The notes: generated by a model not told the origin, from the letters alone. Positions 16,788-24,069 are shown, counted from the stretch's first letter. The stretch: DNA of 24,069 nt from Helicobacteraceae bacterium (GCA_031275395.1 JAISOU010000044.1:1-24069), one strand, 5' to 3'. Made by a program: numbers and translations.

Positions 16788-17689
16788 CAATTTGTAGCTC
16801 CAGCGTTATTTACCGTCGGCGGCGTTCTTGGCGCGGCGTTTGGCGGCGTCGTAGTATTCGCGTCCGTAGGCGACCGGCTTGGAGCGCTCGCGGGGGGCGT
16901 TTCTCGCGTTCGCGTGGGAACGCGCGCGATCGTCCCGTTTTTGAAACGCATAATTTGAGAAGAGTCCGTTTTTGGCTCGATCGTTTCAAATCCGTAGATC
17001 AACCTGAACCTGCCGTGTCCAAACGTGATCTGTTGCTCTCGCAGGGGATCGAACTCGTAGCGCGCCGAAATTGTCTTTTGTTCGCTCTGATCGGTATCCA
17101 AATAACGAATACCGATCCATAAATCGCGTTCCGGAATCACGTAAAAACGCGAAGGGGAGGGCGCTTCGCTTGCCTCAAGCGCCTCTTGGTTAGTAGGCGC
17201 GACTATCTGCGGCGCGATCTCGGGCGTAAGCGTTTCGTTTGGGCGAGGCGACGAGGCGACCTCTTTTGCCGCTTCCACAATAGGAGTTTGCGTCGGCACG
17301 GAGACGACCGCCGCAGGCGGGCTTGCGTTATTAGAAGCGCCGTTTTGCCAAACGCCTAGAGCTTTTGCGAATATCCAGCCAAGCGCGATCGCCAGCGCTA
17401 CGAGCGCTACGGCGAGATACGCGCCCGTTTTGCCCTTTTCTTCTTTAGCGACGACAAATATCTCCTCGTTTTCTCGTTTGTTGCCGTGAAACGCTTCGTA
17501 TTCGGCGACAAGCTCGCTTAAATCCAGATTATATTCGCGTTCTAAAATCTTAAAAAAACCAAGAGCTTTAGCGCGGTTAAAGCTCTCGAAGCGTTTTGCC
17601 AAAATTAAGCGTAGCTCGGCTACCGAGATGTGCGTTTGGCGATACATCTCGACGACGTCCATTGTTTTTAAGGTTTCAAATCCACTCAC
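16787..17689 (-). CDS. RodZ-like single-span membrane protein (Cj0152c position)
   Basis: 300 residues from a GTG that overlaps the upstream stop as GTGA, with AGGA seven bases before it. Residues 1-70 are helical and cytoplasmic (helix-turn-helix-like, MYRQTHISVAELRLILAKRF). Residues 89-110 form one membrane helix. A linker rich in P, T, A and E follows (115-185), then a periplasmic strand-rich domain (about 185-250, RDLWIGIRYLDTD...GRFRLIYG) resembling the RodZ C-terminal domain, and a P/T/N-rich tail to the end. RodZ links the MreB cytoskeleton to the envelope; that role is inferred from architecture only. Confidence 0.75.
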   Translation of the reverse strand: MSGFETLKTMDVVEMYRQTHISVAELRLILAKRFESFNRAKALGFFKILEREYNLDLSELVAEYEAFHGNKRENEEIFVVAKEEKGKTGAYLAVALVALAIALGWIFAKALGVWQNGASNNASPPAAVVSVPTQTPIVEAAKEVASSPRPNETLTPEIAPQIVAPTNQEALEASEAPSPSRFYVIPERDLWIGIRYLDTDQSEQKTISARYEFDPLREQQITFGHGRFRLIYGFETIEPKTDSSQIMRFKNGTIARVPTRTRETPPASAPSRSPTDANTTTPPNAAPRTPPTVNNAGATN

Positions 17690-18399
17690 GTTCTTATCCT
17701 ATCGATCAAAATTGCCGCCGCCGCCGAAACGTTTAACGAATCAAACTCTCGCGTCATGGCGATTGCGATCTTCCGATCGAGCTTTTTTAGAGCCCGATCG
17801 CTTAAGCCCTCTCCTTCCGCGCCCAGAACGAGAAGCGTTTTTTGCGCGTCGGTTTTGAAAGCTCTCGCGTCTTCGCCATTAACGTCCGCGCCGATCGTTA
17901 AAAAGCCTTTTTGCTTGAAAAGCTCGATCGTTTCAAGCGCGTTTGGCGTTAAAAAAAGCGGCATATCCAAAGCCGCGCCGCTGGATACGCGAATTAGAGT
18001 TTCCAGATTGACGCTTGAAACGCCGCTAAATACAACCGAATCAACCCCCAGCGCGTAAGCCGAACGCACGATCGCTCCCAAGTTGCCCGCGTCCGTAATC
18101 CCCGCGCACATCACGACAAACCGCGATTCGTATAACTCGCGGTTATCGCGGAATAAAAGCGGTTTGATTTTAGCCAGCATTCCCTGATGGTTTTGTCCGC
18201 GAGCGAGCGCCTGCGCTTTTTTGAAGTCGAGAACCTCGATCGGCTTCCTCGCTTTTTTAAGTTGCGCAAAGAGTTTTTTATCCAACTCTTTGGCTACGAA
18301 AATCGTTTCGATCATATCGCAATGGCGTTCGATCGTATAAAGGACGGGGCGTTTGCCAAAGATTACCATCGATTTTTTATGATCGTCGCAGTTTTTCAT
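17686..18399 (-). CDS. rlmB: SpoU/TrmH-family RNA 2'-O-methyltransferase (RlmB-like)
   Basis: 237-residue SPOUT enzyme. RlmB methylates the 2'-OH of G2251 in 23S rRNA. An N-terminal substrate-binding domain begins at VIFGKRPVLYTI (12-23). The knotted SAM domain shows motif 1 DAGNLGAIVRSA (103-114), motif 2 LVLGAEGEGLS (190-200) and motif 3 SLNVSAAAAIL (221-231). The ATG at 18399 is kept because GGGAGAG precedes it by five bases, though it overlaps rsmI by 23 bases; an internal ATG at 18369 has no ribosome site. The exact rRNA target is by family. Confidence 0.88.
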   Translation of the reverse strand: MKNCDDHKKSMVIFGKRPVLYTIERHCDMIETIFVAKELDKKLFAQLKKARKPIEVLDFKKAQALARGQNHQGMLAKIKPLLFRDNRELYESRFVVMCAGITDAGNLGAIVRSAYALGVDSVVFSGVSSVNLETLIRVSSGAALDMPLFLTPNALETIELFKQKGFLTIGADVNGEDARAFKTDAQKTLLVLGAEGEGLSDRALKKLDRKIAIAMTREFDSLNVSAAAAILIDRIRT

Positions 18400-19204
18400 A
18401 CCACTCTCCCGCTTTCCTACCCGTGAGTTTAGCCAATATCTTCGATAGCGGTTTAATCGGCGCGTTAAGATTTTGCAGCTCGTCGATTAGCCAATCGTTT
18501 TGATCGTTTTTTGGCGCTTCGTCGGCTGCGATAATAATCGTCCATTCCCCTTTGGGATTCATCGCGCAAACCGCGTCTGCAAGCTCGTCGGCAAGCCCGA
18601 AAAAACGTTTTTCATATAGTTTCGTCATCTCCTTGAAAGCGGCGATACGGCGTTTTGGCGCGATCGAGCCTATCAGCGCGGCAAAATCTAGGATTCTGTG
18701 CGGCGATTCATACAGTACGATCGCGAAGGGAAAATCCAGCGCTCTTTTTAATTCCGCTCGCCTCGCCTCGGCTTTATGCGGCAGAAAGCCGTAAAAGATA
18801 AACCTATCGCTAACTAATCCGCTGGCGGCAAAAGCGGTAATCGCCGCGTTCGCGCCGGGTAAAACCTCGTATTCGATTTTGTTTTTGATCGCGTAATCGA
18901 CCAAAAGCGCGCCCGGATCGCTTAAGCACGGCGTTCCAGCGTCGCTAACATAGACGCAGGCGCGATCAAACAGGGCGCGATCGAGCTTTTCGATAACCTC
19001 TTTTTCGTTGTGGCTGTGAAGCGCGATAAATTGCGGATTTGGATAAAAAACTACTTTATGGCGTTTGGCTAAAAGAGTTAAAAGTTTTTTCGTTACGCGG
19101 GTATCTTCGCAGAAAAAAACCTCCCCTTTCGTCAGCAGATCAAGGGCGCGAAAGGAGAGATCGTCAAGATTGCCGATCGGAGTCGGCGCAAACGTTAGCG
19201 GCAA
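18377..19204 (-). CDS. rsmI: 16S rRNA (cytidine-1402 2'-O)-methyltransferase
   Basis: 275 residues with the RsmI signatures: PTPIGNLDDLSFRALD at the N-terminus, FFCEDTR (31-36), LHSHNE, VSDAGTPCLSDPG, LPGANAAITAFAASGL, FYGFLPHK and YESPHRI. It uses SAM to methylate C1402 in the ribosomal P site. The start is a TTG only two bases after the rpmE stop, so translation is probably coupled; no in-frame ATG is near. The C-terminus keeps the small helical GRKAGEWYEKL segment. Confidence 0.95.
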   Translation of the reverse strand: MPLTFAPTPIGNLDDLSFRALDLLTKGEVFFCEDTRVTKKLLTLLAKRHKVVFYPNPQFIALHSHNEKEVIEKLDRALFDRACVYVSDAGTPCLSDPGALLVDYAIKNKIEYEVLPGANAAITAFAASGLVSDRFIFYGFLPHKAEARRAELKRALDFPFAIVLYESPHRILDFAALIGSIAPKRRIAAFKEMTKLYEKRFFGLADELADAVCAMNPKGEWTIIIAADEAPKNDQNDWLIDELQNLNAPIKPLSKILAKLTGRKAGEWYEKLRRS

Positions 19205-19206
19205 GC

Positions 19207-19407
19207 CTACGCTAAACCATACTTCTTGTTAAACTTCTCGACGCGCCCCGTTACGTCTACGCTCTTTTCGCTCCCCGTATAGAAAGGGTGGCATTTGTCG
19301 CAGATGTCTAGGCGAATGGATTCCTTCGTGGATTGAATCGTGAAGGTGGCGCCACAGGCGCAACTAACCGTGCATTCTACAAGCTCTGGGTGAAGCTCTT
19401 TTTTCAT
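19207..19407 (-). CDS. rpmE: 50S ribosomal protein L31 (zinc-binding form)
   Basis: 66 residues, the usual length. C16, C18, C36 and C39 give the zinc-binding C+ form. HPFYTG is present, and [17 protein letters not shown] is the standard C-terminal half. AAGGAG lies eight bases before the ATG. It is the first gene of a six-gene operon, and its promoter region is shared back-to-back with hisH. Confidence 0.97.
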   Translation of the reverse strand: MKKELHPELVECTVSCACGATFTIQSTKESIRLDICDKCHPFYTGSEKSVDVTGRVEKFNKKYGLA

Positions 19408-19415
19408 AGTATAAA

Positions 19416-19468
19416 CTCCTTAAACGAAAGGCGAATAATATTTTAATTTTGCTTAACCCTGCTACGAT
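19416..19468. repeat. 53-base direct repeat, copy 1 (rpmE/hisH divergent promoter)
   Basis: 51 of 53 bases are identical to 22007-22059; the differences are at 19459 and 19461. It contains the rpmE Shine-Dalgarno (minus strand), a TATTAT -10-like box on the minus strand (19440-19435) and TACGAT on the plus strand (19463-19468), 30 bases before the hisH start. This appears to be the native copy. Confidence 0.9.
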
Positions 19469-19497
19469 CGAGTTAAAAAACGAGAAGGAATTACGTC

Positions 19498-20109
19498 GTG
19501 ATCGGCATTGTGGATTATAAGATGGGCAATCTGGCGAGCCTCCTAAACTCGCTAAAAAAGATCGGCGTAGAGGCGACTATCGTTAAAGAGGGCGAAAAAT
19601 TAAAGGGGTTCGATCGCGCAATCCTGCCAGGCGTAGGCGCGTTTGGCGACGCTTGCGAATATATGCGCCAAACGGGTTTGGACGAGGCGATCAGGGAGTT
19701 CGCGGCGCAAGGCAAGCCGCTTCTTGGCATCTGTCTGGGTATGCAACTACTCTTTGAAAGTAGCGAAGAATCGTCGGGCGCAAGCGGGCTTGGGCTGTTA
19801 AAAGGGCATATAGAGCGTTTTAACCCCGCCAAAGCCGCGCATACGATCAAGATTCCGCATATGGGCTGGAACAAACTTCGCATTGCGCGCCCTTCGCCGC
19901 TTTTTAAGGGAATAAACGACGGCGATCGCCTCTACTTTGTCCATAGCTATTACGCCGTTTGCGACGAAAGTTTAGCGATCGGCAAAGCCTTTTACGGCTA
20001 CGAGTTTGTCTGCGCGATCGAGCAAGGCAACGTTTTTGCGATTCAGCCCCACCCCGAAAAGAGCCATAATATCGGCTTACAAATCTTGAAAAACTTTTCT
20101 AATCTCTAA
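19498..20109 (+). CDS. hisH: imidazole glycerol phosphate synthase, glutamine amidotransferase subunit
   Basis: 203 residues. HisH hydrolyses glutamine and feeds ammonia to HisF in histidine biosynthesis. The class I amidotransferase triad is complete: C79 in GICLGMQLLFESSEE, H185 and E187 in QPHPEKS. PGVGAFGDA (45-53) forms the oxyanion region. The start is a GTG with AAGGA about eight bases upstream. hisF or hisA do not follow; a restriction-modification pair on the opposite strand occupies the downstream space. It is divergent from rpmE with 90 bases between starts. Confidence 0.96.
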   Translation: MIGIVDYKMGNLASLLNSLKKIGVEATIVKEGEKLKGFDRAILPGVGAFGDACEYMRQTGLDEAIREFAAQGKPLLGICLGMQLLFESSEESSGASGLGLLKGHIERFNPAKAAHTIKIPHMGWNKLRIARPSPLFKGINDGDRLYFVHSYYAVCDESLAIGKAFYGYEFVCAIEQGNVFAIQPHPEKSHNIGLQILKNFSNL

Positions 20110-20235
20110 CGTTCTTGCGCGTAGCGCGCCTATCGGCAATCCCTAGCCCGCCCTTTATCGTTGAGTCCTTGAGCGCTTGCTCTTATGTTATACCCGCATT
20201 TCGGACGCAAAATAACGCCTTGTTGTTACGTCCCG

Positions 20236-21384
20236 TTAAAAAAGCGTCTTTTTTTGCGCAAAGCGCAAAAAATGATCGGGCAGTAGCGTGTTTTCAAGAC
20301 TTTTTTGCGAAAAGATAAATCGCCCGTCGCAAATAAAGCCGAGTTCATACCAGTTTACGGCATTTAGCTCGTCGCAAGCGGCGCGTAAATCAAGCGTTTG
20401 GTTGTGCGGAAAGATCGCTAAAATCGCACCGTCGTAATTGTTACATTTATGGAGAAAAAACGGCGTTTTGTTGCGCGTTTTGCAATTAACGTAAATACGC
20501 TTTTTATCGGTTACGTGATGCACTCTTCCCCACTGATGCCAATTTGTCTGATCAAACGATCTAATTTTACGATTCATCAACTCGTCTTTGAAGCGATCTA
20601 GATACGGAATATGAACGTTAAAGATCATTCGTTTTGTTTTGCCGTCTTTTGCCGTTGAGGAGCATACAAAATCCGCGTTTCCATATTGATCGTTGGTAAA
20701 GATTTTGTCATTGCCGCTTACCGCGCCTACTTTGACGGAAAATATATCGCTAAAAATAAGCGAATAGTCGTTATCTGTGAAAAGAAGTTGTCCGTTGTTA
20801 AGCACAAATCGCTTATATATATTTGTCCGACGCGAAAAATTACCTTTTTCAAAGCGAAAGATCACGCAATTTGGCGTAAATCCTTCAAATATGCGCCGAT
20901 CGCCCAAATCAACTATGTCGGTAATTGTGCCTTGACTATACAAATAGTTGTTAAGTTTTATGCTTGAAGTGGCTTTCAAAAATTCGCGCGGAGTAATAAA
21001 TATCAATTCGCCATTTTCATTCAAATGTAAAATAGATTTCTCGATAAAAAACAAAAAAAGATTTGTGCGTTCGTCAAACAACGTAGATCGCAGTTTTCGT
21101 TTTGTGTCCGGCAAAATATCCTGATAGCGTACGTAGGGAGGATTACCAATAATAGTATCAAACTTTTCGCTTATTGGATAATCAAAAAAATCAATATTTA
21201 GCGTCCCGTCGCCACACCATTGTTTGTCAATTTCAACGCTAACGCAATCGCGTATATTTTCGCTAAACGCGCCATTGCCGCAAGAGGGCTCTAACGTGCG
21301 CCCAAAATTTCGTCGTAGCTGTAGCATATCCGCCACAATAGATTGAGGCGTAAATACTTGTCCTAACGACTGAACATTATACAT
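20236..21384 (-). CDS. type II N6-adenine DNA methyltransferase (gamma class)
   Basis: 382 residues. Motif X GQVFTP (8-13), motif I LEPSCGNGAF (31-40) and catalytic motif IV NPPY (81-84) occur in the order expected of gamma-class m6A methyltransferases (M.TaqI-like). The C-terminal half should be the target-recognition domain. It lies 82 bases downstream of the restriction gene, on the same strand, and TATACT at 21417-21412 may give it its own promoter 28 bases before the ATG. No good Shine-Dalgarno is seen. It is richer in A+T and poorer in GATC than the surrounding genes, suggesting acquisition. The target sequence cannot be read from the protein. Confidence 0.9.
   Translation of the reverse strand: MYNVQSLGQVFTPQSIVADMLQLRRNFGRTLEPSCGNGAFSENIRDCVSVEIDKQWCGDGTLNIDFFDYPISEKFDTIIGNPPYVRYQDILPDTKRKLRSTLFDERTNLFLFFIEKSILHLNENGELIFITPREFLKATSSIKLNNYLYSQGTITDIVDLGDRRIFEGFTPNCVIFRFEKGNFSRRTNIYKRFVLNNGQLLFTDNDYSLIFSDIFSVKVGAVSGNDKIFTNDQYGNADFVCSSTAKDGKTKRMIFNVHIPYLDRFKDELMNRKIRSFDQTNWHQWGRVHHVTDKKRIYVNCKTRNKTPFFLHKCNNYDGAILAIFPHNQTLDLRAACDELNAVNWYELGFICDGRFIFSQKSLENTLLPDHFLRFAQKKTLF
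20250..20272. repeat. perfect inverted repeat at the 3' end of the methyltransferase gene
   Basis: Ten perfect base pairs with a 3-base loop (TTTTTTGCGC, AAA, GCGCAAAAAA). The last codons of the methyltransferase run through it, and an A-run/T-run pair lies beside it (20238-20255). Placed between convergent hisH and the methyltransferase gene, it could act as a two-way terminator, though the stem is A/T-heavy. Confidence 0.45.
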
Positions 21385-21411
21385 ATTGCGGGAAAAAGCG
21401 CTTGAAATTAA

Positions 21412-21417
21412 AGTATA
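21412..21417 (-). promoter_or_regulatory. possible -10 box for the methyltransferase gene
   Basis: TATACT on the minus strand, 28 bases upstream of the methyltransferase ATG, in the 82-base gap after the restriction gene. A separate promoter would let the methyltransferase be made without the nuclease. There is no clear -35 element. Confidence 0.35.
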
Positions 21418-21466
21418 TTGCGGAGCGAAGTTTGATCGAGTTGGACAAATGAGTCAGAATAAAATC

Positions 21467-22000
21467 TCACGCTTCTTGAAATGAGCGCAATCTATAGCTT
21501 CTATTGCGCTGCCAATGACACTGAAAAGGCAGATTATTTCCATTTGCTTGCAAGGAGTCTAATCCTTTTAGAGAATTAACAAAAATATCTGTTGGATTCT
21601 GTTTGTTTATAACGATAAAATAATAGTCCTCTTGGCAATTTATTCCCATGTTTTGACTAAGTTTTTCAAAATACGCAAGCCAATTAATTTCATTAGGGAA
21701 GTCTGGCATAACTCCAGTTAGAGCATAATAAATACCCAATTTACAGTTCAAATTATCAGCGTGCGTAGCGTCTGTAATTTTTATATTGATTGGATAAAAC
21801 TTGCCAGCGTCTTCAATAGAAAAATCGAACCAATTTCGGCTTCTTGGAATGTGAATGTCAAAGCCGCGCTTGATTGCGTCTAACACTTTAGGTTCGTTTA
21901 TAGAAGCGTTGATACGCCCATCTTCAAGCCAAGTTGAAAATATAACGTCTTGCTCGATCAAGAACTTGCAGATATTTGTAAGAATCTGTGGAATAGCCAC
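21467..22000 (-). CDS. probable type II restriction endonuclease
   Basis: 177 residues starting at a GTG behind a near-perfect AAGGAGGT ribosome site. WFDFSIEDAGKFYPINIKIT gives a PD-(D/E)XK-like arrangement: D59, then N72-I-K74, with asparagine where an acidic residue is usual. THADNLNCKLGIYYALTG follows. PKVLDAIKRG before it loosely recalls EcoRV, but I cannot assign a family. The case for restriction rests on this motif and on the adjoining methyltransferase gene. It is AT-rich and almost free of GATC, unlike its surroundings. Its promoter and ribosome region are a copy of those of rpmE. Confidence 0.7.
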   Translation of the reverse strand: MAIPQILTNICKFLIEQDVIFSTWLEDGRINASINEPKVLDAIKRGFDIHIPRSRNWFDFSIEDAGKFYPINIKITDATHADNLNCKLGIYYALTGVMPDFPNEINWLAYFEKLSQNMGINCQEDYYFIVINKQNPTDIFVNSLKGLDSLQANGNNLPFQCHWQRNRSYRLRSFQEA

Positions 22001-22006
22001 TTTTAC

Positions 22007-22059
22007 CTCCTTAAACGAAAGGCGAATAATATTTTAATTTTGCTTAACCTTACTACGAT
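22007..22059. repeat. 53-base direct repeat, copy 2 (duplicated rpmE/hisH promoter)
   Basis: 51 of 53 bases match 19416-19468. Here the minus-strand Shine-Dalgarno and TATTAT box (22031-22026) serve the restriction gene. The plus-strand TACGAT points into a decayed hisH fragment, as in the native copy. Confidence 0.9.
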
Positions 22060-22229
22060 TGGCTGGAATAAACTAATACATCGAGCGATCTTCGTCGCTT
22101 TTCAATGGCGTAGCAAACGGCGATCGGTTCTATTTCGTCCATAGCTACCACAGCGATAATCTCATAGCGATCCAGCCGCGCCCCGAAAAAAGCCGCAATA
22201 CCGGCTTGCAAATCCTAAAAAACTTCGCC
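22060..22229 (+). pseudogene. hisH: truncated, decayed hisH copy
   Basis: The beginning reads GWNKL, matching residues 123-127 of the intact HisH. After a frameshift near 22088 the frame continues SSLFNGVANGDRFYFVHSY, then AIQPRPEKS and TGLQILKNF, matching intact HisH residues 132-151 and 181-200. The first 122 codons and about 30 codons between VHSY and AIQP are missing. The catalytic histidine of HPEKS is changed to arginine. The protein-level divergence shows that it is not a very recent copy, although the promoter repeat next to it is nearly identical. Confidence 0.85.
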
Positions 22230-22404
22230 GCTTTTGCTCTGCTTACGTCTTTATTTTCCGCCTTAAAATATAGCGCAATACCCTATGGCTTAAGTTTTTT
22301 ATAAGTTTCATCCGTTACAATAGTTGCACAAGTTGTAAATAGTCAAACAAACTGCGATCAACGCAAAACGTTTCGGAACGCATGCAAAGGACAAGCCAAG
22401 CCAA
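22230..22404 (+). promoter_or_regulatory. upstream region of the RCC1-repeat lipoprotein gene
   Basis: 175 bases with no gene. TACAAT at 22316-22321 is a possible -10 box about 84 bases before the ATG, in an AT-rich stretch. AAGGA at 22387-22391 is about 13 bases before the start, a rather long spacing for a ribosome site. Confidence 0.35.
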
Positions 22405-24069
22405 ATGCCCCAACTTTACCTCTCTCTTAAACCAACGCGAGCGCTTCGTATCTGCGCCGCGTTCTTGCTTGTAACCCTTTTAGGTTGCGGCGACGCAAGC
22501 GACGGTTCAATCCCCAACGCTTCCGCTCAAAGAGGCTTTACTACAATGGACGCAGGGGGAGGGGCGCTAGAGTCAATTGAGCTTCCAAGCCTAATCGCCC
22601 TTTGGAAAAGCCAAGATTATACCTTTGAACCGGTATTTACCCCAACCGACGCTTTAGACAAATCCGTCGTATGGGACTCTAGCGATGCCTCCGTAGTCGC
22701 AATCGAGCAAAACGGAACGATAACGGCTAAAGCTATAGGCTACGCTAATATTACGGCAACCTCCGCAACCAACAACGCCATTCAAGCCTCCGTTATCGTT
22801 TCCGTCGATCGCGAAGTGGCGCGGGTTGTAAGCGGCGGCAATCATACCGTTATACTAGATAGCAAAGGCGAAGTATGGGTAGCGGGGCGCAACGACTGCG
22901 GACAGCTTGGTTTGGGCAATCGCGACAATAATTCAACTTTCGTAAAAGTCAAAGACTTGCAAAGCGGCGTCGTTAGCGTAGCGGCGGGATGGGAGCACAC
23001 TCTAGCCATCGATAGTAAAGGCGATATATGGGCTGTGGGTTGCAACGATTACGGACAATTAGGAAGCGGCGATCTTAATCCTCGCGACAGCTTCGAGCGC
23101 ATAACCGACAAAGGCGATATAGTAAGCGTAGCGGCTGGAGCTTACCACTCTATCGCTTTGGACGACAAAGGCGCTATATGGACGACGGGAAAAAACGATA
23201 GCGGTCAGCTTGGAATTGGCTCAGGCGATAGCGCGCTCTTTGCCCAAATCCCAACCGTAAGCTCCGTTACGCATATAGCCGCCGGCAATGAGAATACCTT
23301 AGCGATCGATAGCGCGAGCCAAGCGTGGATCGCCGGAGATAATACCTATGGTCAGCTTGGCTTAGGCGACGAAAACCCCGTTACGCTCTTTTCTAGGATT
23401 TCATACATACCCAATATCGCAAACGCCGCCTTTAGCGCTAAAAGCGCCTATCTATTAGACGCTAACGGCAATGTTTGGGCTTCGGGCTATAACGGCGTCG
23501 GAGAGCTTGGAACGGGTAGCGTTCAATATACGGAGAACATATTCTCGATAGCCCTTAGCGCTTTTGCGTTTGACGCTTACGCTGGCTATCCGTATGCGCT
23601 TGAGAATATCGTGGATATATCCGCCGGACGCGATCGCGTTTTAGCCGTCGATAGCGAAGGCTATCTATGGACTACCAAACCAAGAGACGATTATTTCTTT
23701 CTTATTGATCCAGACTCGGACTACTATTTCAAAATTATGTGCGATTACTACGCGCATGGTTATCCCGTAGGTTTTTGCAATATCAAGAGAACCTTTGATA
23801 AGGTATTGAATGTATCGGGCGTTAAGCGCGTAGCCGCAGGAGACTTTTACGCTCTAACGCTAGACGAAAACGGCTCTCTATGGGCAAGCGGGGTAAACGC
23901 TTACGGACAGCTTGGCTTTGGCGACGCCGAGTTTCGTTTTGGATTTGCAAAAGTTCCTTTACCGTTGTTAGTAATATGCCCCGAAGGGCAATATCTTGAC
24001 GAAATAACCAATACGTGCAAATCCTTGGCTACTTCGATCTACTTTGTAAACGGGGTGCACAATACCGAA
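22405..24069 (+). CDS. lipoprotein with Ig-like domain and RCC1 repeats (partial, runs off the window)
   Basis: 555 codons are visible and the frame is open at the right edge. The N-terminus (RICAAFLLVTLLGC) is a lipoprotein signal with C28 as the lipidated residue. Residues about 52-135 form a bacterial Ig-like group 2 domain (VVWDSSDASVVAI...GTITAKAIGYANITATS). Seven RCC1-type repeats follow (about 137-530), with the recurring AAGxxHTLAID, G-x-I/VW-x-xG and YGQLGxGD pattern; the sixth is degraded and has an aromatic-rich insert (DDYFFLIDPDSDYYF). After the propeller come CPEGQYLDEITNTC and YFVNGVHNT, perhaps the start of another domain. The likely place is the outer membrane or cell surface, as a binding or adhesion module. 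The function is unknown. Confidence 0.88.
   Translation, partial: MPQLYLSLKPTRALRICAAFLLVTLLGCGDASDGSIPNASAQRGFTTMDAGGGALESIELPSLIALWKSQDYTFEPVFTPTDALDKSVVWDSSDASVVAIEQNGTITAKAIGYANITATSATNNAIQASVIVSVDREVARVVSGGNHTVILDSKGEVWVAGRNDCGQLGLGNRDNNSTFVKVKDLQSGVVSVAAGWEHTLAIDSKGDIWAVGCNDYGQLGSGDLNPRDSFERITDKGDIVSVAAGAYHSIALDDKGAIWTTGKNDSGQLGIGSGDSALFAQIPTVSSVTHIAAGNENTLAIDSASQAWIAGDNTYGQLGLGDENPVTLFSRISYIPNIANAAFSAKSAYLLDANGNVWASGYNGVGELGTGSVQYTENIFSIALSAFAFDAYAGYPYALENIVDISAGRDRVLAVDSEGYLWTTKPRDDYFFLIDPDSDYYFKIMCDYYAHGYPVGFCNIKRTFDKVLNVSGVKRVAAGDFYALTLDENGSLWASGVNAYGQLGFGDAEFRFGFAKVPLPLLVICPEGQYLDEITNTCKSLATSIYFVNGVHNTE

Noticed and set aside
21950-22144. A 64-codon plus-strand frame over the repeat and hisH fragment
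   Set aside because: It starts antisense to the restriction gene and reads the decayed hisH fragment partly in the wrong frame.

Overview
ORGANISM. The block rpmE - rsmI - rlmB - RodZ-like membrane protein - periplasmic protein - class I/II aminotransferase (19407 down to 14701) matches, as I remember it, the Campylobacter jejuni Cj0155c-Cj0150c order. The ABC binding protein at 1621-2445 reads as a CjaA (cysteine-binding protein) homologue. Together these point to a Campylobacterota (epsilonproteobacterial) chromosome. It has a moderate GC content and a striking excess of GATC, often within CGATCG or GCGATCGC. I cannot name the genus. LAYOUT. (1) 1-378: edge region with a (GA)14 tract, a small hairpin, and a Shine-Dalgarno-like motif facing a gene that would lie beyond the left edge. 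(2) 379-11044: twelve same-strand genes, overlapping or a few to about 40 bases apart, which look like one operon read right to left. It contains an NMT1/SsuA-type binding protein, ATPase and permease; a radical SAM enzyme; a small FMN-binding-fold protein; a second, paralogous radical SAM enzyme; a second paralogous SsuA-type binding protein; a complete polar amino-acid ABC transporter (two permeases, ATPase, CjaA-like binding protein); and a threonine-synthase-like PLP enzyme. (3) 11335-14299: peptide-type binding protein, degenerate GGDEF-like protein and secreted App1-type HAD phosphatase. (4) 14300-14700: no intact gene, with a tetratricopeptide-repeat relic. (5) 14701-19407: the conserved rpmE operon. 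(6) 19498-22230: hisH, then a type II restriction-modification pair on the opposite strand, then a second copy of the rpmE/hisH intergenic region joined to a decayed hisH tail. (7) 22405 to the right edge: a lipoprotein with an Ig-like domain and RCC1 repeats, cut by the window end. HOW THE GENES MAY WORK TOGETHER. The 10.7-kb operon is the best candidate for an undescribed system. It couples uptake (two SsuA-like binding proteins sharing one SsuB/SsuC pair, plus a cysteine/amino-acid-type transporter) with chemistry (two radical SAM enzymes of unusual cysteine spacing, a flavin-type protein and a PLP enzyme). My inference is import and breakdown or conversion of an unidentified nitrogen- or sulfur-containing small molecule, perhaps towards an amino acid; the substrate cannot be read from the sequence. 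The restriction-modification insertion is the second point of interest. It sits between two 53-base direct repeats (51/53 identical), so the restriction gene starts from a copy of the ribosomal protein L31 promoter and ribosome-binding region.
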